Part shown: positions 55,815 to 64,000 of the stretch, one piece after another
Layout of the letters: each line of letters opens with the position of its first letter
Position numbering within the stretch: position 1 is the stretch's first letter
Assembly: GCA_003209165.1 (NCBI GenBank)
Contig: QCSL01000005.1
Location: forward strand, 1 to 64,000
From: Synechococcus sp. AG-670-B23
Lineage (GTDB): Bacteria > Cyanobacteriota > Cyanobacteriia > PCC-6307 > Cyanobiaceae
DNA length: 64,000 nt
Reading direction: 5' to 3'
The notes under the pieces: model-generated
What the model was told of the DNA's origin: nothing
Database searches by the model: none
What the model saw: the letters and a program-made list of their open reading frames with translations, nothing else
Program-made: the position numbers and the translations under genes

Positions 55815-56373
55815 GGCGCCTTTGCCGTCGCCGGAACCGTTCGAGCTGCTTGACACCGTTGAGGCGGTGGACGTGGGCAAGCTCCGTTTTGAGCGCAACC
55901 GGATCAAGTTGCCCATGGGGGTTGAGGCCACCTTCGGGATGATTCGTCATCCTGGAGCTTCTCTCGCGGTGCCGATTTCGGATAATGGCCAGGTGGTGCT
56001 GCTGCGCCAGTACCGCTTCGCAGTGCAGGCCCGTCTGCTCGAGTTCCCCGCCGGCACCTTGGAAGAAGGGGAAGAACCCCTTGAGTCGATGAAGCGCGAG
56101 CTAGGGGAAGAAGCTGGTTACTGCGCAGCGAAGTGGGATGTGCTGGGGCCGATGCTCCCTTGCCCGGGCTACTCCGACGAGGTCATCCATTGCTTCCTGG
56201 CTCGGGAGCTCACACCCCTGGAGAACCCGCCAGCCGGCGACGACGACGAAGACCTTGAGGTGGTGCTGATGAGCCCATTGCAGCTGGACGCAGCGCTGGC
56301 ATCGGGCGATGAATGGCTCGATGGCAAAAGCGTCACTGCCTGGTTTCGTGCCAAGCAGCTACTCGGCCTCTGA
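55813..56373 (+). CDS. NUDIX hydrolase (ADP-ribose pyrophosphatase-like)
   Basis: A 186-residue hydrolase with a complete NUDIX box: G, five residues, E, seven residues, REL-x-EEAG (in GTLEEGEEPLESMKRELGEE, ~residues 76-95). VVLLRQYRFAVQARLLEFPAG before the box is typical of ADP-sugar pyrophosphatases. It probably cleaves ADP-ribose or a nucleotide sugar. The stop overlaps the phr start by 1 nt (TGATG), so the two are co-translated. Confidence 0.9.
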   Translation: MAPLPSPEPFELLDTVEAVDVGKLRFERNRIKLPMGVEATFGMIRHPGASLAVPISDNGQVVLLRQYRFAVQARLLEFPAGTLEEGEEPLESMKRELGEEAGYCAAKWDVLGPMLPCPGYSDEVIHCFLARELTPLENPPAGDDDEDLEVVLMSPLQLDAALASGDEWLDGKSVTAWFRAKQLLGL

Positions 56374-57806
56374 TGACATCCTCTCGCGTTCTCTTTTGGC
56401 ACCGCCGCGATCTGCGCCTGGCGGACAACTTGGGGATAGCAGCTGCTAGGGAGATAAGTCCAGCGGTGACGGGGGTGTATGTGCTCGATCCGCAGGTGAT
56501 TAACCCCCCTGAGCATTTGGTGCCAATGGCGCCGGCTCGGCTTTGGTTCCTGATCGAGAGCTTGGTTGAACTGCAGCAGCGCTGGCGGGATGCCGGGAGT
56601 CGTTTGCTGATCATCGAGGGCGACCCTCTGGTTGCGCTGCCGCAGCTGGCCCAGCAGATCGGTGCTGAAGCTGTGGTCTGGAACCGCGATGTGGAGCCCT
56701 ATTCCCGAGAGCGTGACCGACAGGTGGCCAAAAAGCTGCAGGCGGATGGCCGCAAGTTGTTGGTGGATTGGGATCAGCTGTTGATCGCTCCGGAGCTGCT
56801 CAAGACCGGCAGTGGAGATCCTTACCGCGTTTACGGACCTTTCCTGCGCAATTGGCGTGGTCAGGTGCTGGCCAAGCCGCCTAGCACAGTTGCCGCTCCC
56901 CCCGGTCTGGTGGATCTGGACCCCGCTCAAGTTCCGGCGGGAGATCCCTTGGTTGCACTGCGGGAAACTCATGGTTTCAAGGGCACCGAGATTTGCCCCT
57001 GTCGTCCCGGCGAGGCGGCAGCCTTGGAACAGCTCATCCGCTTCTGCGATGGAGCCCTTTTTGGCTATGAACCGGATCGCAATTTCCCCGGCACCGCTGG
57101 CACCTCATATCTGAGTGCGGCCCTGAGTGTGGGCACCCTTGGACCCCGCCAGGCCTGGTGTTCGGCCCAGGCGGCCCGGGAGCAGGCCCGAAGCTTGGAG
57201 CAATTGCATGCCATCGCTGTGTGGGAACAGGAGCTGGGCTGGCGCGAGTTCTACCAGCAGGCCATGTTCCATTTTCCGGAACTGGCCGACGGTCCCTTCC
57301 GCGAGCAGTGGCGCCGTTTCCCTTGGGATAACAACGAGGACTGGTTCGACTTCTGGAAGGAGGGCCAGACCGGCATGCCGATCATCGATGCTGCCATGCG
57401 TCAGCTCAGCCAGAGCGGCTGGATGCACAACCGTTGCCGCATGATAGTGGCCTCTTATCTGGTTAAAGACCTGATATGCGACTGGCGCTGGGGCGAGCGT
57501 GCCTTCATGGAGCTGGAGGTGGACGGAGATTTGGCCGCCAACAACGGCGGCTGGCAATGGAGTGCCAGCAGCGGCATGGATCCCAAACCCCTGCGGATCT
57601 TCAACCCTGCGACCCAGGCCTCGAAGTTTGATTCAGCTGGCGACTACATCCGCCAGTGGGTGCCGGAGCTGCGTCATGTGAACACCAAGGATCTGCTCAG
57701 CGGTGAGATCGGAGCTCTTGAACGGCGTGACTATCCGGAACCGCTGGTCGATCACAAGAAGCAGCAGGCCAAGTTCAAGGCCCTTTACGCCACAATCCGA
57801 TCCTGA
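56373..57806 (+). CDS. phr: Class I deoxyribodipyrimidine photolyase
   Basis: Light-driven repair of cyclobutane pyrimidine dimers. The 477-residue protein starts at ATG 56373 and opens RVLFWHRRDLRLADN, the antenna-domain start. The FAD domain is clear: MPIIDAAMRQLSQSGWMHNR and MIVASYLVKDLICDWRWG (~345-380), then NNGGWQWSASSGMDPKPLRI (~389-408). The sequence fits cyanobacterial photolyases with a deazaflavin antenna. Its 3' end overlaps the convergent DegT gene by 22 nt. Confidence 0.96.
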   Translation: MTSSRVLFWHRRDLRLADNLGIAAAREISPAVTGVYVLDPQVINPPEHLVPMAPARLWFLIESLVELQQRWRDAGSRLLIIEGDPLVALPQLAQQIGAEAVVWNRDVEPYSRERDRQVAKKLQADGRKLLVDWDQLLIAPELLKTGSGDPYRVYGPFLRNWRGQVLAKPPSTVAAPPGLVDLDPAQVPAGDPLVALRETHGFKGTEICPCRPGEAAALEQLIRFCDGALFGYEPDRNFPGTAGTSYLSAALSVGTLGPRQAWCSAQAAREQARSLEQLHAIAVWEQELGWREFYQQAMFHFPELADGPFREQWRRFPWDNNEDWFDFWKEGQTGMPIIDAAMRQLSQSGWMHNRCRMIVASYLVKDLICDWRWGERAFMELEVDGDLAANNGGWQWSASSGMDPKPLRIFNPATQASKFDSAGDYIRQWVPELRHVNTKDLLSGEIGALERRDYPEPLVDHKKQQAKFKALYATIRS

Positions 57807-59026
57807 TCGCGCTGGTTGACTCGGCGGAACTGGGCCGCACCATTGGAGACGAGCACCTGACGCACCGTGTCGATCACCGCCTGTTGCTGGTCGTGCTTTA
57901 ACTCGGGGAAGATCGGCAAGCTCAGCACCTGGCTGCAGAGCTGTTCAGTCACCGGTAGGGAACCCTGCTTCAAGCCGAGATGGGCGTAAGCCGGCTGCCG
58001 GTGGATCGGAATTGGGTAGTAGATGATCGTGCTCACCCCACGCTCCTGCAGGGTCTGCTTAATCCAGTCGCGGCAGCAGCTCTCCGGGATCCCGTGGCGA
58101 GCACTGGTGGTGGAGGGATTACAGCTGGCGTTGCAAAGCGGTTGGCCGGTGGGGCAACTTCTAATGCGTACGACGAACTGGTTCCAGCTGTGGCCATTTT
58201 CGGCCGTCGGCAGGCTGAGGCCATTGAGGTCGCACAGGGCATCCCGGTAACGCTCGGCAATAGCGGTTCGTTTGCTGATCCACTCCTCCAGCTTTGGTAG
58301 CTTCACGTTGAGCACTGCGGCCTGCATCGCATCAAGCCGGCTGTTGTACCCAAGGCTGGTGTGAAGGTAGCGCTCGGGCATGCCATGCACGGCAAGCTCT
58401 CGCATGACCTGGGCCAGTTCGGCATTGCTGGTGGTGACGGCACCACCGTCTCCCGCTGCTCCAAGGTTCTTGGTGGGGAAAAAGCTGAAGCAGCCCGCTT
58501 CACCGAAACTGCCGACGGACTTGCCATTCCAATGGGCTCCCGTTGCCTGGGCGCAGTCTTCGATCACCTTGAGCTGATGGCGCTCGGCAATAACCATCAG
58601 CCGCGTCATGTTCACCGCCCGCCCGAACAGGTGGACCGGCATCAGGGCCTTTGTGGCGGGGGTGATCGCGGCTTCGATTTGATTGAAATCGATGAGGTAG
58701 GTGCTGGGGTCGACATCCACGAACACCGGGGTGGCACCCACAGCGCTGATGGCCTCAGCGGTGGCGAAAAAACTGAACGAACAGGTGATCACCTCATCGC
58801 CGGCACCGATACCCAGGCCACGCAGGGCGAGAATCAGCGCATCGGTGCCGCTATTGCAGCCCACGGCGTGCTCGCACCCGACGTTGGTGGCAAAGGCCTC
58901 TTCGAATTGTTTGATCTGCGGTCCACCGATGTACTGACCGCTGCGCAGAACCTCGAGTACGGCCTCTTGGAGATCCACACCGAGATCATCGATCTGCTGG
59001 CTGAGGCTGAAGGGAGGTACCTGCAT
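57785..59026 (-). CDS. DegT/DnrJ/EryC1 sugar aminotransferase
   Basis: A 413-residue PLP enzyme that aminates keto nucleotide sugars. CNSGTDALILALRGLGI (~57-73) binds the PLP phosphate, VIEDCAQATGAHW (~154-166) is the conserved core, and Lys186 in SFFPTKNLGAAGDGG forms the Schiff base. Residues ~290-321 contain an extra Cys-rich stretch (five Cys, including adjacent 317-318) not usual for the family. The end IIYYPIPIHRQPAY is typical. It is adjacent to DNA-repair and redox genes, so its sugar pathway cannot be read from context. Confidence 0.88.
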   Translation of the reverse strand: MQVPPFSLSQQIDDLGVDLQEAVLEVLRSGQYIGGPQIKQFEEAFATNVGCEHAVGCNSGTDALILALRGLGIGAGDEVITCSFSFFATAEAISAVGATPVFVDVDPSTYLIDFNQIEAAITPATKALMPVHLFGRAVNMTRLMVIAERHQLKVIEDCAQATGAHWNGKSVGSFGEAGCFSFFPTKNLGAAGDGGAVTTSNAELAQVMRELAVHGMPERYLHTSLGYNSRLDAMQAAVLNVKLPKLEEWISKRTAIAERYRDALCDLNGLSLPTAENGHSWNQFVVRIRSCPTGQPLCNASCNPSTTSARHGIPESCCRDWIKQTLQERGVSTIIYYPIPIHRQPAYAHLGLKQGSLPVTEQLCSQVLSLPIFPELKHDQQQAVIDTVRQVLVSNGAAQFRRVNQRDQDRIVA

Positions 59027-59045
59027 AAAGCAAAGCTTAAGTTGC

Positions 59046-59630
59046 CTAGCCGAACCACTCCGGTTCTTGTCCGGGGTTCCACTTCACATTGCAGCCCACC
59101 GAAGCGGTCTGTTCTGGGTTGACGGGGGATCCCTTCAGCACGGCATCGAGGGCGGCCCGCAGGTCACGACCGTCGAGGGGCTGATCGTTGCCGGGTCTGC
59201 TGCCATCTAACTGGCCGCGGTAGCGCAGAGTCTGAAGCCCTTCGCCATTGGGTGAAAACAGATAAAACTCTGGAGTGCAGGCGGCCCTAAGGGCTTGTGC
59301 CAGGGTTTGCTGCCTATCCAGCAGGTAGGGAAAGCTCCAGCCGTGGCGACGGGCCTGATCCGCCAGTTGTTCCAGACCGTCCTGGGGGTGGGTGATCAGG
59401 CTGTTGCTGCTCACACCGACCAAGTGCACACCATCGCTGAAATCGTGATCCAGCCGGGTGAGCTCTGGCTCCACGTGTTTCACGAACGGGCAATGGGCAC
59501 ACAGCACCATCAACAGCACTGGACGGTCGACCAGCGATTGGCTGTTCAGGCGGCCTCCCGTGACCTGGGGCAGATCAAAACGCGGCATGTACGTACCAAG
59601 CGCCAGCATCGTGGACGGTGTCAGGGCCAT
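59046..59630 (-). CDS. Thioredoxin-fold peroxiredoxin-like protein
   Basis: A 194-residue protein starting at ATG 59630, 19 nt from the aminotransferase start region; the frame extending to 59843 would run under the lipoprotein gene. It has the AhpC/TSA layout with LLMVLCAHCPFVKHVEPEL (~41-59), where CAHC is a thioredoxin-like CxxC. VSSNSLITHPQDG follows and PEFYLFSPNGEGLQTLRYRG is a typical strand pair. The C-terminal SVGCNVKWNPG motif is shared by a group of thioredoxin-family proteins of unknown substrate. No signal peptide is visible. Confidence 0.85.
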   Translation of the reverse strand: MALTPSTMLALGTYMPRFDLPQVTGGRLNSQSLVDRPVLLMVLCAHCPFVKHVEPELTRLDHDFSDGVHLVGVSSNSLITHPQDGLEQLADQARRHGWSFPYLLDRQQTLAQALRAACTPEFYLFSPNGEGLQTLRYRGQLDGSRPGNDQPLDGRDLRAALDAVLKGSPVNPEQTASVGCNVKWNPGQEPEWFG

Positions 59631-59687
59631 GACGCGCAGGCAGATAGGGCAAATCTCATCCAGGATGGCCACCTCCGGTGGTGATGG

Positions 59688-60191
59688 ATGCCGCGTCAGC
59701 GTCTGCTTTGGGGAGTTGCGCTGTTGTTGGTAGCTTGCGGTGCCCCGAAGGAACCGCCCAGCTGGAGGTTGTTCCCCCTGCAGCGCTTCACTCCCCATGA
59801 CGGGGTGGCTGTGGTCAACCAGCCCGATGGCTATGGGCTCCATATCTTTATCGAAACTGACACCAGCTTTCCGGGGGTGTGTAGTCCCCGTTGGCTTCCA
59901 GACCCAGCCCGCCTGTTCAATGGCAATGGATCCACACCGTTCAGTTCCGGGCTGGCCACCCGTCGGGAGTTTTTCGAAGCGGTGGCTCGGCGTGATGTGC
60001 GTGCTCTGTTGGAGAAGGAACTCAAGGCCCTCTGCCAGGCCCGTGCACCGGAAGACCGCTGGCAGTGGACCGAGCCGCCGCTGAAAGAAGACCAGGTCAT
60101 TCCCGTGAAGTTGCCCGCTCTCGAGGAAGAGGACCTGCTCACTAATCCTGTGGAGGAACTGAAGCGGGACCGGCAGCTGCTAAGGGATTAG
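59688..60191 (+). CDS. Small lipoprotein of unknown function
   Basis: A 167-residue protein with a lipoprotein signal: basic start, hydrophobic core and the lipobox LVACG (Cys17). The mature part is acidic near the C-terminus (KLPALEEEDLLTNPVEELKR). I recognise no domain. It ends in a 4-nt convergent overlap with the photolyase-like N-half gene. Its start faces the divergent thioredoxin-fold gene over a 57-bp gap. Confidence 0.75.
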   Translation: MPRQRLLWGVALLLVACGAPKEPPSWRLFPLQRFTPHDGVAVVNQPDGYGLHIFIETDTSFPGVCSPRWLPDPARLFNGNGSTPFSSGLATRREFFEAVARRDVRALLEKELKALCQARAPEDRWQWTEPPLKEDQVIPVKLPALEEEDLLTNPVEELKRDRQLLRD

Positions 60192-60628
60192 CAGGCTGGC
60201 GAGTAGCCCTTCCACACCACCGCTTCGGCTTCACGCCAGTAGCGGCTGAACCGCCCCAGCCGAGGTGGCCTTGGCAGCTCCACGAATGCCTCTGGATCCA
60301 GGAGGCCCAGAGGCAGTTCTGCATCGATGGCCTCGCCAATGCGCTTCAGGCGGGGATCCACCGCGCTGCTGCTCACAACGCCATCGGCCTGATGGCGACG
60401 GGCAAAAGCAAGCACCTCAGCGGCCACATCTCCCTTGCGCAGGGTGAGGGGAAGGTTGAGGGCATTTTCGTAGAGGAAGCCAAGGCGTTTGCGGCTGATT
60501 TTTGCGTCTTGGATCCATCGGGTGTCAAACACGAACACCGCTGGGGCCTCGGGCCAAGCTTGCAGTGCCGGGTTGTTGGCACCGAGAGCTTCCTCGTGAA
60601 TCCAGAGGATGGGGCGTTGAAAGGTCAT
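60188..60628 (-). CDS. Photolyase-type N-terminal (alpha/beta antenna) domain as a separate protein
   Basis: A 146-residue protein that starts PILWIHEEALGANNPAL and shows AVFVFDTRWIQDAKISRKRL, then LALRKGD-like LTLRKGDVAAEVLAFARRHQ, the beta-alpha pattern of the photolyase antenna domain. It stops where the FAD domain would begin. The FAD-domain gene lies immediately upstream on the same strand, separated by 21 nt. The two halves are thus in reverse order relative to an ordinary photolyase. It may form a complex with that half. Confidence 0.7.
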   Translation of the reverse strand: MTFQRPILWIHEEALGANNPALQAWPEAPAVFVFDTRWIQDAKISRKRLGFLYENALNLPLTLRKGDVAAEVLAFARRHQADGVVSSSAVDPRLKRIGEAIDAELPLGLLDPEAFVELPRPPRLGRFSRYWREAEAVVWKGYSPAC

Positions 60629-60649
60629 GGGGGAATGGGAATCTCCTGC

Positions 60650-61561
60650 TTATCGCTTGGGACGGGCCAGGGCGGCACTGGCGCCCCCGCTGCTCCGGCT
60701 TTGGCGGTTGCGTTGCTGGTTTCGGCTCTTGCCGCTGTCCGGAATGGTTGGTATCGGGGTGAACAGCTGGTTCTCCAGTTGCTCATAGCTGCCCTCGAAC
60801 GGGCAGCTTTTGGCACAGGGGCAGCCGTCGCAGTAACTCCCGTCGCTGTAGCGCTCTAGGTTGCCGCGGTTGAAGAAGTACGGCTTGTGGCTGAAAGTGC
60901 TGGCCACCCACTGCCAGCTCAGGTGGTTGCTGGCCGGATCGCCATCCAGCAGGTGCTGCATGAACCAGTCGGCACCGGCTTTCCAGTGCACCCGCCGCCA
61001 ATGCACGAGCCAGGCGGCCATCCACATGCGGGCGTGGTTGTGCAGCCAGCCGGTGGTTATGAGTTGATCGCGGAAGCCATCCATGCAGGCCAGTCCTGTG
61101 GTCCCATCGCGCACATCGGTCGGTAGCTCACGGGAATAGGCACCAGCGTCATGGCCCGTCTTGAACGGTTCCTGATCGTTGTTGATGCCGTCACCCAGAT
61201 CGAGCCACATCCGTTGCCAGAAGTCGCGCCAACCGAGCTCGTTGATCAACTTTCCGCCTTCATCGCGGTTGCGAATCCGTGCAAAGACCGAATCGCGAAC
61301 CTCCGCCAGGGTCAGCACGCCGTGGCGGATGTAGGGCGACAGCCCGGTGACCGCGCCCTTGAGGTTGTTGCGGCTTTTGGCGTAGCGCCTTGCATCAATG
61401 CGTCGCAACTTCTCATCAGCCGCTTCTCGACCACCGCGGATTGGGCTGAGCTCCCCTTCAGCCTCCGGGAACTCCTGTGCCAACAGGGTGTTTAAGGCAT
61501 CGCGGGACGCGAATTGACGTGGCAGGTCGCCGTTGATGGAAGGTGGTGCAGCGCTGGGCAA
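60650..61561 (-). CDS. Photolyase/cryptochrome FAD-binding domain protein with a four-Cys motif
   Basis: A 303-residue protein matching only the FAD-binding half of the photolyase/cryptochrome family: RRYAKSRNNLKGAVTGLSPY (~59-78), LGWRDFWQRMW (~109-119), TTGWLHNHARMWMAAWLVHW (~169-188) and NHLSWQWVASTFSHKPYFF (~212-230). Cys244, 247, 249 and 253 form CX2CXCX3C near the end of the domain and could bind a metal or Fe-S cluster. The tail is Arg/Ser-rich. The antenna-type half is a separate gene downstream. Whether it repairs DNA or senses light is unknown. Confidence 0.78.
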   Translation of the reverse strand: MPSAAPPSINGDLPRQFASRDALNTLLAQEFPEAEGELSPIRGGREAADEKLRRIDARRYAKSRNNLKGAVTGLSPYIRHGVLTLAEVRDSVFARIRNRDEGGKLINELGWRDFWQRMWLDLGDGINNDQEPFKTGHDAGAYSRELPTDVRDGTTGLACMDGFRDQLITTGWLHNHARMWMAAWLVHWRRVHWKAGADWFMQHLLDGDPASNHLSWQWVASTFSHKPYFFNRGNLERYSDGSYCDGCPCAKSCPFEGSYEQLENQLFTPIPTIPDSGKSRNQQRNRQSRSSGGASAALARPKR

Positions 61562-61644
61562 CGGCCTTTATCAGCAAAGGAGCGGTGATCTTGGCGGGGG
61601 ATGGGGGAGAATCGCGCGAATTCAACCCGTTCCGGTCTGTCCAG

Positions 61645-62427
61645 ATGCTGCTTGATCTCACCGGCAAGAAGATTCTCGTCACCGGCATCGCCAACAACCG
61701 TTCGATCGCTTGGGGCATTGCCCAGCAGCTGAAAGCGGCCGGTGCCGAACTCGGCATCACCTACCTGCCGGATGAGAAGGGCCGCTTTGAGGCCAAGGTG
61801 CGCGAACTCACTGCTCCCCTGGAGCCCAGCCTGTTCCTGCCTCTGAATGTGCAGGACGCCGATCAGATGGCTGAGGTTTTTAGCGAGATCAAGGAGAAGT
61901 GGGGTGTTCTTGATGGTCTGGTGCACTGCCTGGCCTTCGCCGGCAAGGAAGAGCTGATTGGTGACTACAGCGCCACCACTGCTGAAGGCTTTGCCCGTTC
62001 CCTCGACATCAGTGCTTATTCCTTGGCCCCCCTCTGTGCCCATGCCAAACCACTGTTCAGTGAGAAAGCCGGCGTTATCACCCTCTCTTACCTCGGCGCT
62101 GAGCGGGCTATTCCCAACTACAACGTAATGGGTGTTGCGAAGGCGGCTCTGGAGGCTTCCGTTCGCTATCTGGCTGCAGAGCTGGGTCCGGAGAAGCAGG
62201 TGCGCGTCAACGCCATCAGTGCGGGCCCAATCCGCACTCTGGCCAGCTCCGCCATCGGCGGCATCCTTGAGATGATTCACAACGTTGAGGAGAAGGCTCC
62301 TCTGCGCCGCACCGTCACCCAGATGGAGGTGGGCGGTACCGCTGCATTCCTGCTCAGCGATCTGGCCAGCGGTATCTCTGGACAGACCATTTACGTGGAT
62401 GCTGGCTACTGCGTCACTGGGATGTGA
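61645..62427 (+). CDS. fabI: Enoyl-[acyl-carrier-protein] reductase (NADH)
   Basis: The final reductive step in each fatty-acid elongation round. I start at ATG 61645 (260 residues); the frame from 61543 is too long and overlaps the divergent gene. LVTGIANNRSIAWGIAQQL binds NAD (~11-29), and Tyr in the SYLGAERAIPNYNVMGVAKA block with the following Lys gives the YxxxMxxxK catalytic set (~148-168). The ending GQTIYVDAGYCVTGM is diagnostic of FabI. Confidence 0.96.
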   Translation: MLLDLTGKKILVTGIANNRSIAWGIAQQLKAAGAELGITYLPDEKGRFEAKVRELTAPLEPSLFLPLNVQDADQMAEVFSEIKEKWGVLDGLVHCLAFAGKEELIGDYSATTAEGFARSLDISAYSLAPLCAHAKPLFSEKAGVITLSYLGAERAIPNYNVMGVAKAALEASVRYLAAELGPEKQVRVNAISAGPIRTLASSAIGGILEMIHNVEEKAPLRRTVTQMEVGGTAAFLLSDLASGISGQTIYVDAGYCVTGM

Positions 62428-62502
62428 TCCAGACCCACGGCCCTAAGGACATTCTGACGCTGGCTTGGTGGTTGATCAGCCATGAGCGGCGTGCTCTTGT
62501 GA

Positions 62503-63330
62503 TTGCCACCTGTTTTACTGGGTCAGACTTCCCTTAAACGCCAGCATCTCTTCCGTGTTGCTCCCGGAAGTCCTCAGCAGGTTCAGGACTTTTTTGGCAG
62601 TTTTTTTCAGGGATTTCGTTTCAGCCAGGCTTACAGCAGATGGTGGGAAGCCCGCATCCTTTGGGGCATTGTGGTGAATGAGAGCCGCAACTGGCTTCAC
62701 ACCCTGATCAAAGTGCTCCCGCGTCAAGCCTCAATTGGAATGCGTCACCGTCTGCTCGAGGTGTGGGTGCTGTTGGTCTGATGCGTGAATGCAAGCCTCC
62801 GTGCTTGCGATGGACAGCATGTGCGGCTGCAAAGCGCTGTACAGGAACTGGCTTCGTCTCTGAGCATGTCTGAGCCATCGGTGCAGCAAGTCAAACAAGC
62901 ACTGGCTCAACGGCAGCGGAATCTTGTGGAGCAAGATCTGGTCGACACCTATCAGCGGTCTGATCTCAATCACGTTCAGCAGCAGCTGACCCGGGCCATC
63001 GGTGGTATCAAAAGAATTCGAAGTAAGCCCCTGCCCGTCTCATCCACTATTTGCATTCCATCTCTGAGCTGGGTGTATGGCTATTTGGTGTTTCTCAAGC
63101 TCGATTCCGTCGGACTGTGACTGTTCAGTGCGGCCGTTGTGGGCTGGTTGGCCTTTCTGTTCTTGCTAATTGCTGAGAGAATCAGTTTCTTTTTGGAACA
63201 TCCATTCCGAGATTCCAGGTTCGCTCTCCGTCTTGATCAAATCTGCCGCCTGGTGACAGCCAATTTGCTTGAAGCAGTGCACCCATTGGCTCGCTTGGAT
63301 CGACTCCCCTCTGCTTTTGTCGTTACTTGA
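62503..63330 (+). pseudogene. Bestrophin-like (UPF0187) pseudogene
   Basis: Three segments in one reading frame match the bestrophin-like membrane family: GFRFSQAYSRWWEARILWGI and VNESRNWLHTLIKV (62600-62730), TRAIGGIKRIRSKPLPV (62990-63040), and LAFLFLLIAERISFFLEHPF with LDQICRLVTANLLEAVHPL (63139-63295). The frame is broken by TGA codons at 62779 and 63118, and the N-terminal membrane part is missing or scrambled. It fills most of the ~980-bp gap between fabI and hisB. I see no sign of a selenocysteine context for the TGA codons, so I read this as a dead gene. Confidence 0.75.
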
Positions 63331-63405
63331 AACACAAATGGCCTGGCAGGCGACCTGTGCTTCGCGATGATCAAAGCTGTGAATGACGTCATCGGAGTCT
63401 TCGAC

Positions 63406-64000
63406 ATGCGCTGTGGAACCGTTCATCGGGTGACCGGCGAAACCGATGTGAAGGTGCGCCTGGATCTGGACGGCTCCGGCCAGTGCCTGGCCAGCACAGG
63501 TGTGCCGTTTCTCAATCACATGCTTCATCAGATCAGCAGCCATGGCTTGATTGACCTGGAGATCAACGCGGTAGGAGATACCCACATCGATGATCACCAC
63601 ACCAATGAGGATGTGGGCATTGCCGTGGGGCAGGCTCTGTCCCAAGCCCTGGGCGACCGCCGCGGCATCCACCGTTTCGGTCATTTCGTGGCACCGCTGG
63701 ATGAGGCCCTGGTGCAGGTGGCCCTGGATTGCTCCGGTCGCCCCCATCTCAGCTACAGCCTTGAGATTCCTAGCCAGAAGATCGGTAATTACGACACCGA
63801 GCTGGTGAAGGAGTTCTTCGTGGCTGTGGTGAACAACAGCGGCCTCACCCTTCATATTCGTCAGCTGGATGGCGTCAATTCCCACCACATCGTGGAGGCC
63901 TGCTTCAAGGCTTTTGCCAGGGCTCTGCGCATGGCCACTGAGGTGGATCCACGCCGCGCCGGTGCCATTCCCAGCAGCAAAGGGGTGCTGGAGCAGGCCG
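63406..64000 (+). CDS. hisB: Imidazoleglycerol-phosphate dehydratase (partial, runs off the right edge)
   Basis: Catalyses the sixth step of histidine synthesis. I start at ATG 63406, giving the typical opening [19 protein letters not shown]; an earlier in-frame ATG at 63367 would add 13 residues unlike the family. The metal-binding motifs are [32 protein letters not shown] and [19 protein letters not shown]. About 198 residues are visible, so only a few C-terminal residues are missing. Confidence 0.95.
   Translation, partial: MRCGTVHRVTGETDVKVRLDLDGSGQCLASTGVPFLNHMLHQISSHGLIDLEINAVGDTHIDDHHTNEDVGIAVGQALSQALGDRRGIHRFGHFVAPLDEALVQVALDCSGRPHLSYSLEIPSQKIGNYDTELVKEFFVAVVNNSGLTLHIRQLDGVNSHHIVEACFKAFARALRMATEVDPRRAGAIPSSKGVLEQA

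Noticed and set aside
62779-63120. Selenocysteine read-through of the TGA codons in the bestrophin-like frame
   Set aside because: Bestrophins have no known Sec positions, no SECIS-like hairpin is evident just after either TGA, and the N-terminus is also damaged, so ordinary decay is simpler.

Overview
The window reads as chromosomal DNA of a marine picocyanobacterium, most likely Synechococcus (Prochlorococcus/Synechococcus lineage, high-GC type). The evidence is the rubA-ycf48-psbEFLJ cluster, the divergent ndhCKJ operon, a chlD magnesium-chelatase gene, a cyanobacterial class I photolyase, very tight gene packing with many ATGA and TGATG overlaps, and frequent GTG starts. Species and strain cannot be fixed from the sequence alone. 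I see no rRNA, tRNA, CRISPR array, intact insertion sequence or prophage.

About two thirds of the window (1-42.3 kb) is devoted to surface carbohydrate and its export. Region 1 (1-5.4 kb) has three overlapping GT4 glycosyltransferases followed by two convergent, decayed sulfotransferase genes. Region 2 (5.4-15.1 kb) carries the whole pathway from ribulose-5-P to CMP-KDO (kdsA, kdsB, kdsC, kdsD), interspersed with a UvrD/PcrA helicase, an intact sulfotransferase containing a long perfect inverted repeat, a GT8-like transferase and katG. Region 3 (15.1-20.8 kb) has cca, a membrane GT-C transferase broken at a ten-G tract, an oxidoreductase-SelD fusion and galE. Region 4 (20.9-31.8 kb) is one directional run: a parvulin-type PPIase, a type I secretion ABC exporter with a cyclic-nucleotide-binding-like domain, its HlyD adaptor, a glycosyltransferase, hisS, then UDP-xylose synthase, UDP-glucose dehydrogenase and UDP-glucuronate 4-epimerase. 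It could both secrete a large protein and supply acidic sugars and pentoses.

Region 5 (about 31.7-42.3 kb) is an AT-rich genomic island whose left compositional edge falls inside the last ~35 codons of the epimerase gene. It holds an unrecognised 585-aa protein, a 1035-aa GT2/RgpF-like multidomain transferase, two further probable transferases, a carbohydrate sulfotransferase with a coiled-coil N-terminus, and poorly coding spacers of 0.4-1 kb. It looks like a variable cell-surface glycan locus.

Region 6 (42.3-64 kb) returns to core genes: psbEFLJ, ycf48, rubA, ndhCKJ, a YvcK/CofD-like protein, an MlaF/MlaD-type lipid-transport pair, chlD with an AT-rich 460-aa partner, folK, an ABC transporter, a NUDIX hydrolase, phr, a DegT aminotransferase, a thioredoxin-fold protein, a small lipoprotein, a split and order-reversed photolyase-like gene pair, fabI, a bestrophin-like pseudogene with two in-frame TGA codons, and the 5' part of hisB, which runs off the right edge.

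The best candidates for something undescribed are the reversed split photolyase pair with a four-cysteine motif, the 14-bp-arm hairpin inside the 8.8-kb sulfotransferase gene, the G10-tract frameshift in the membrane transferase, and the unknown island proteins. All function calls come from reading motifs by eye; no database search was run.
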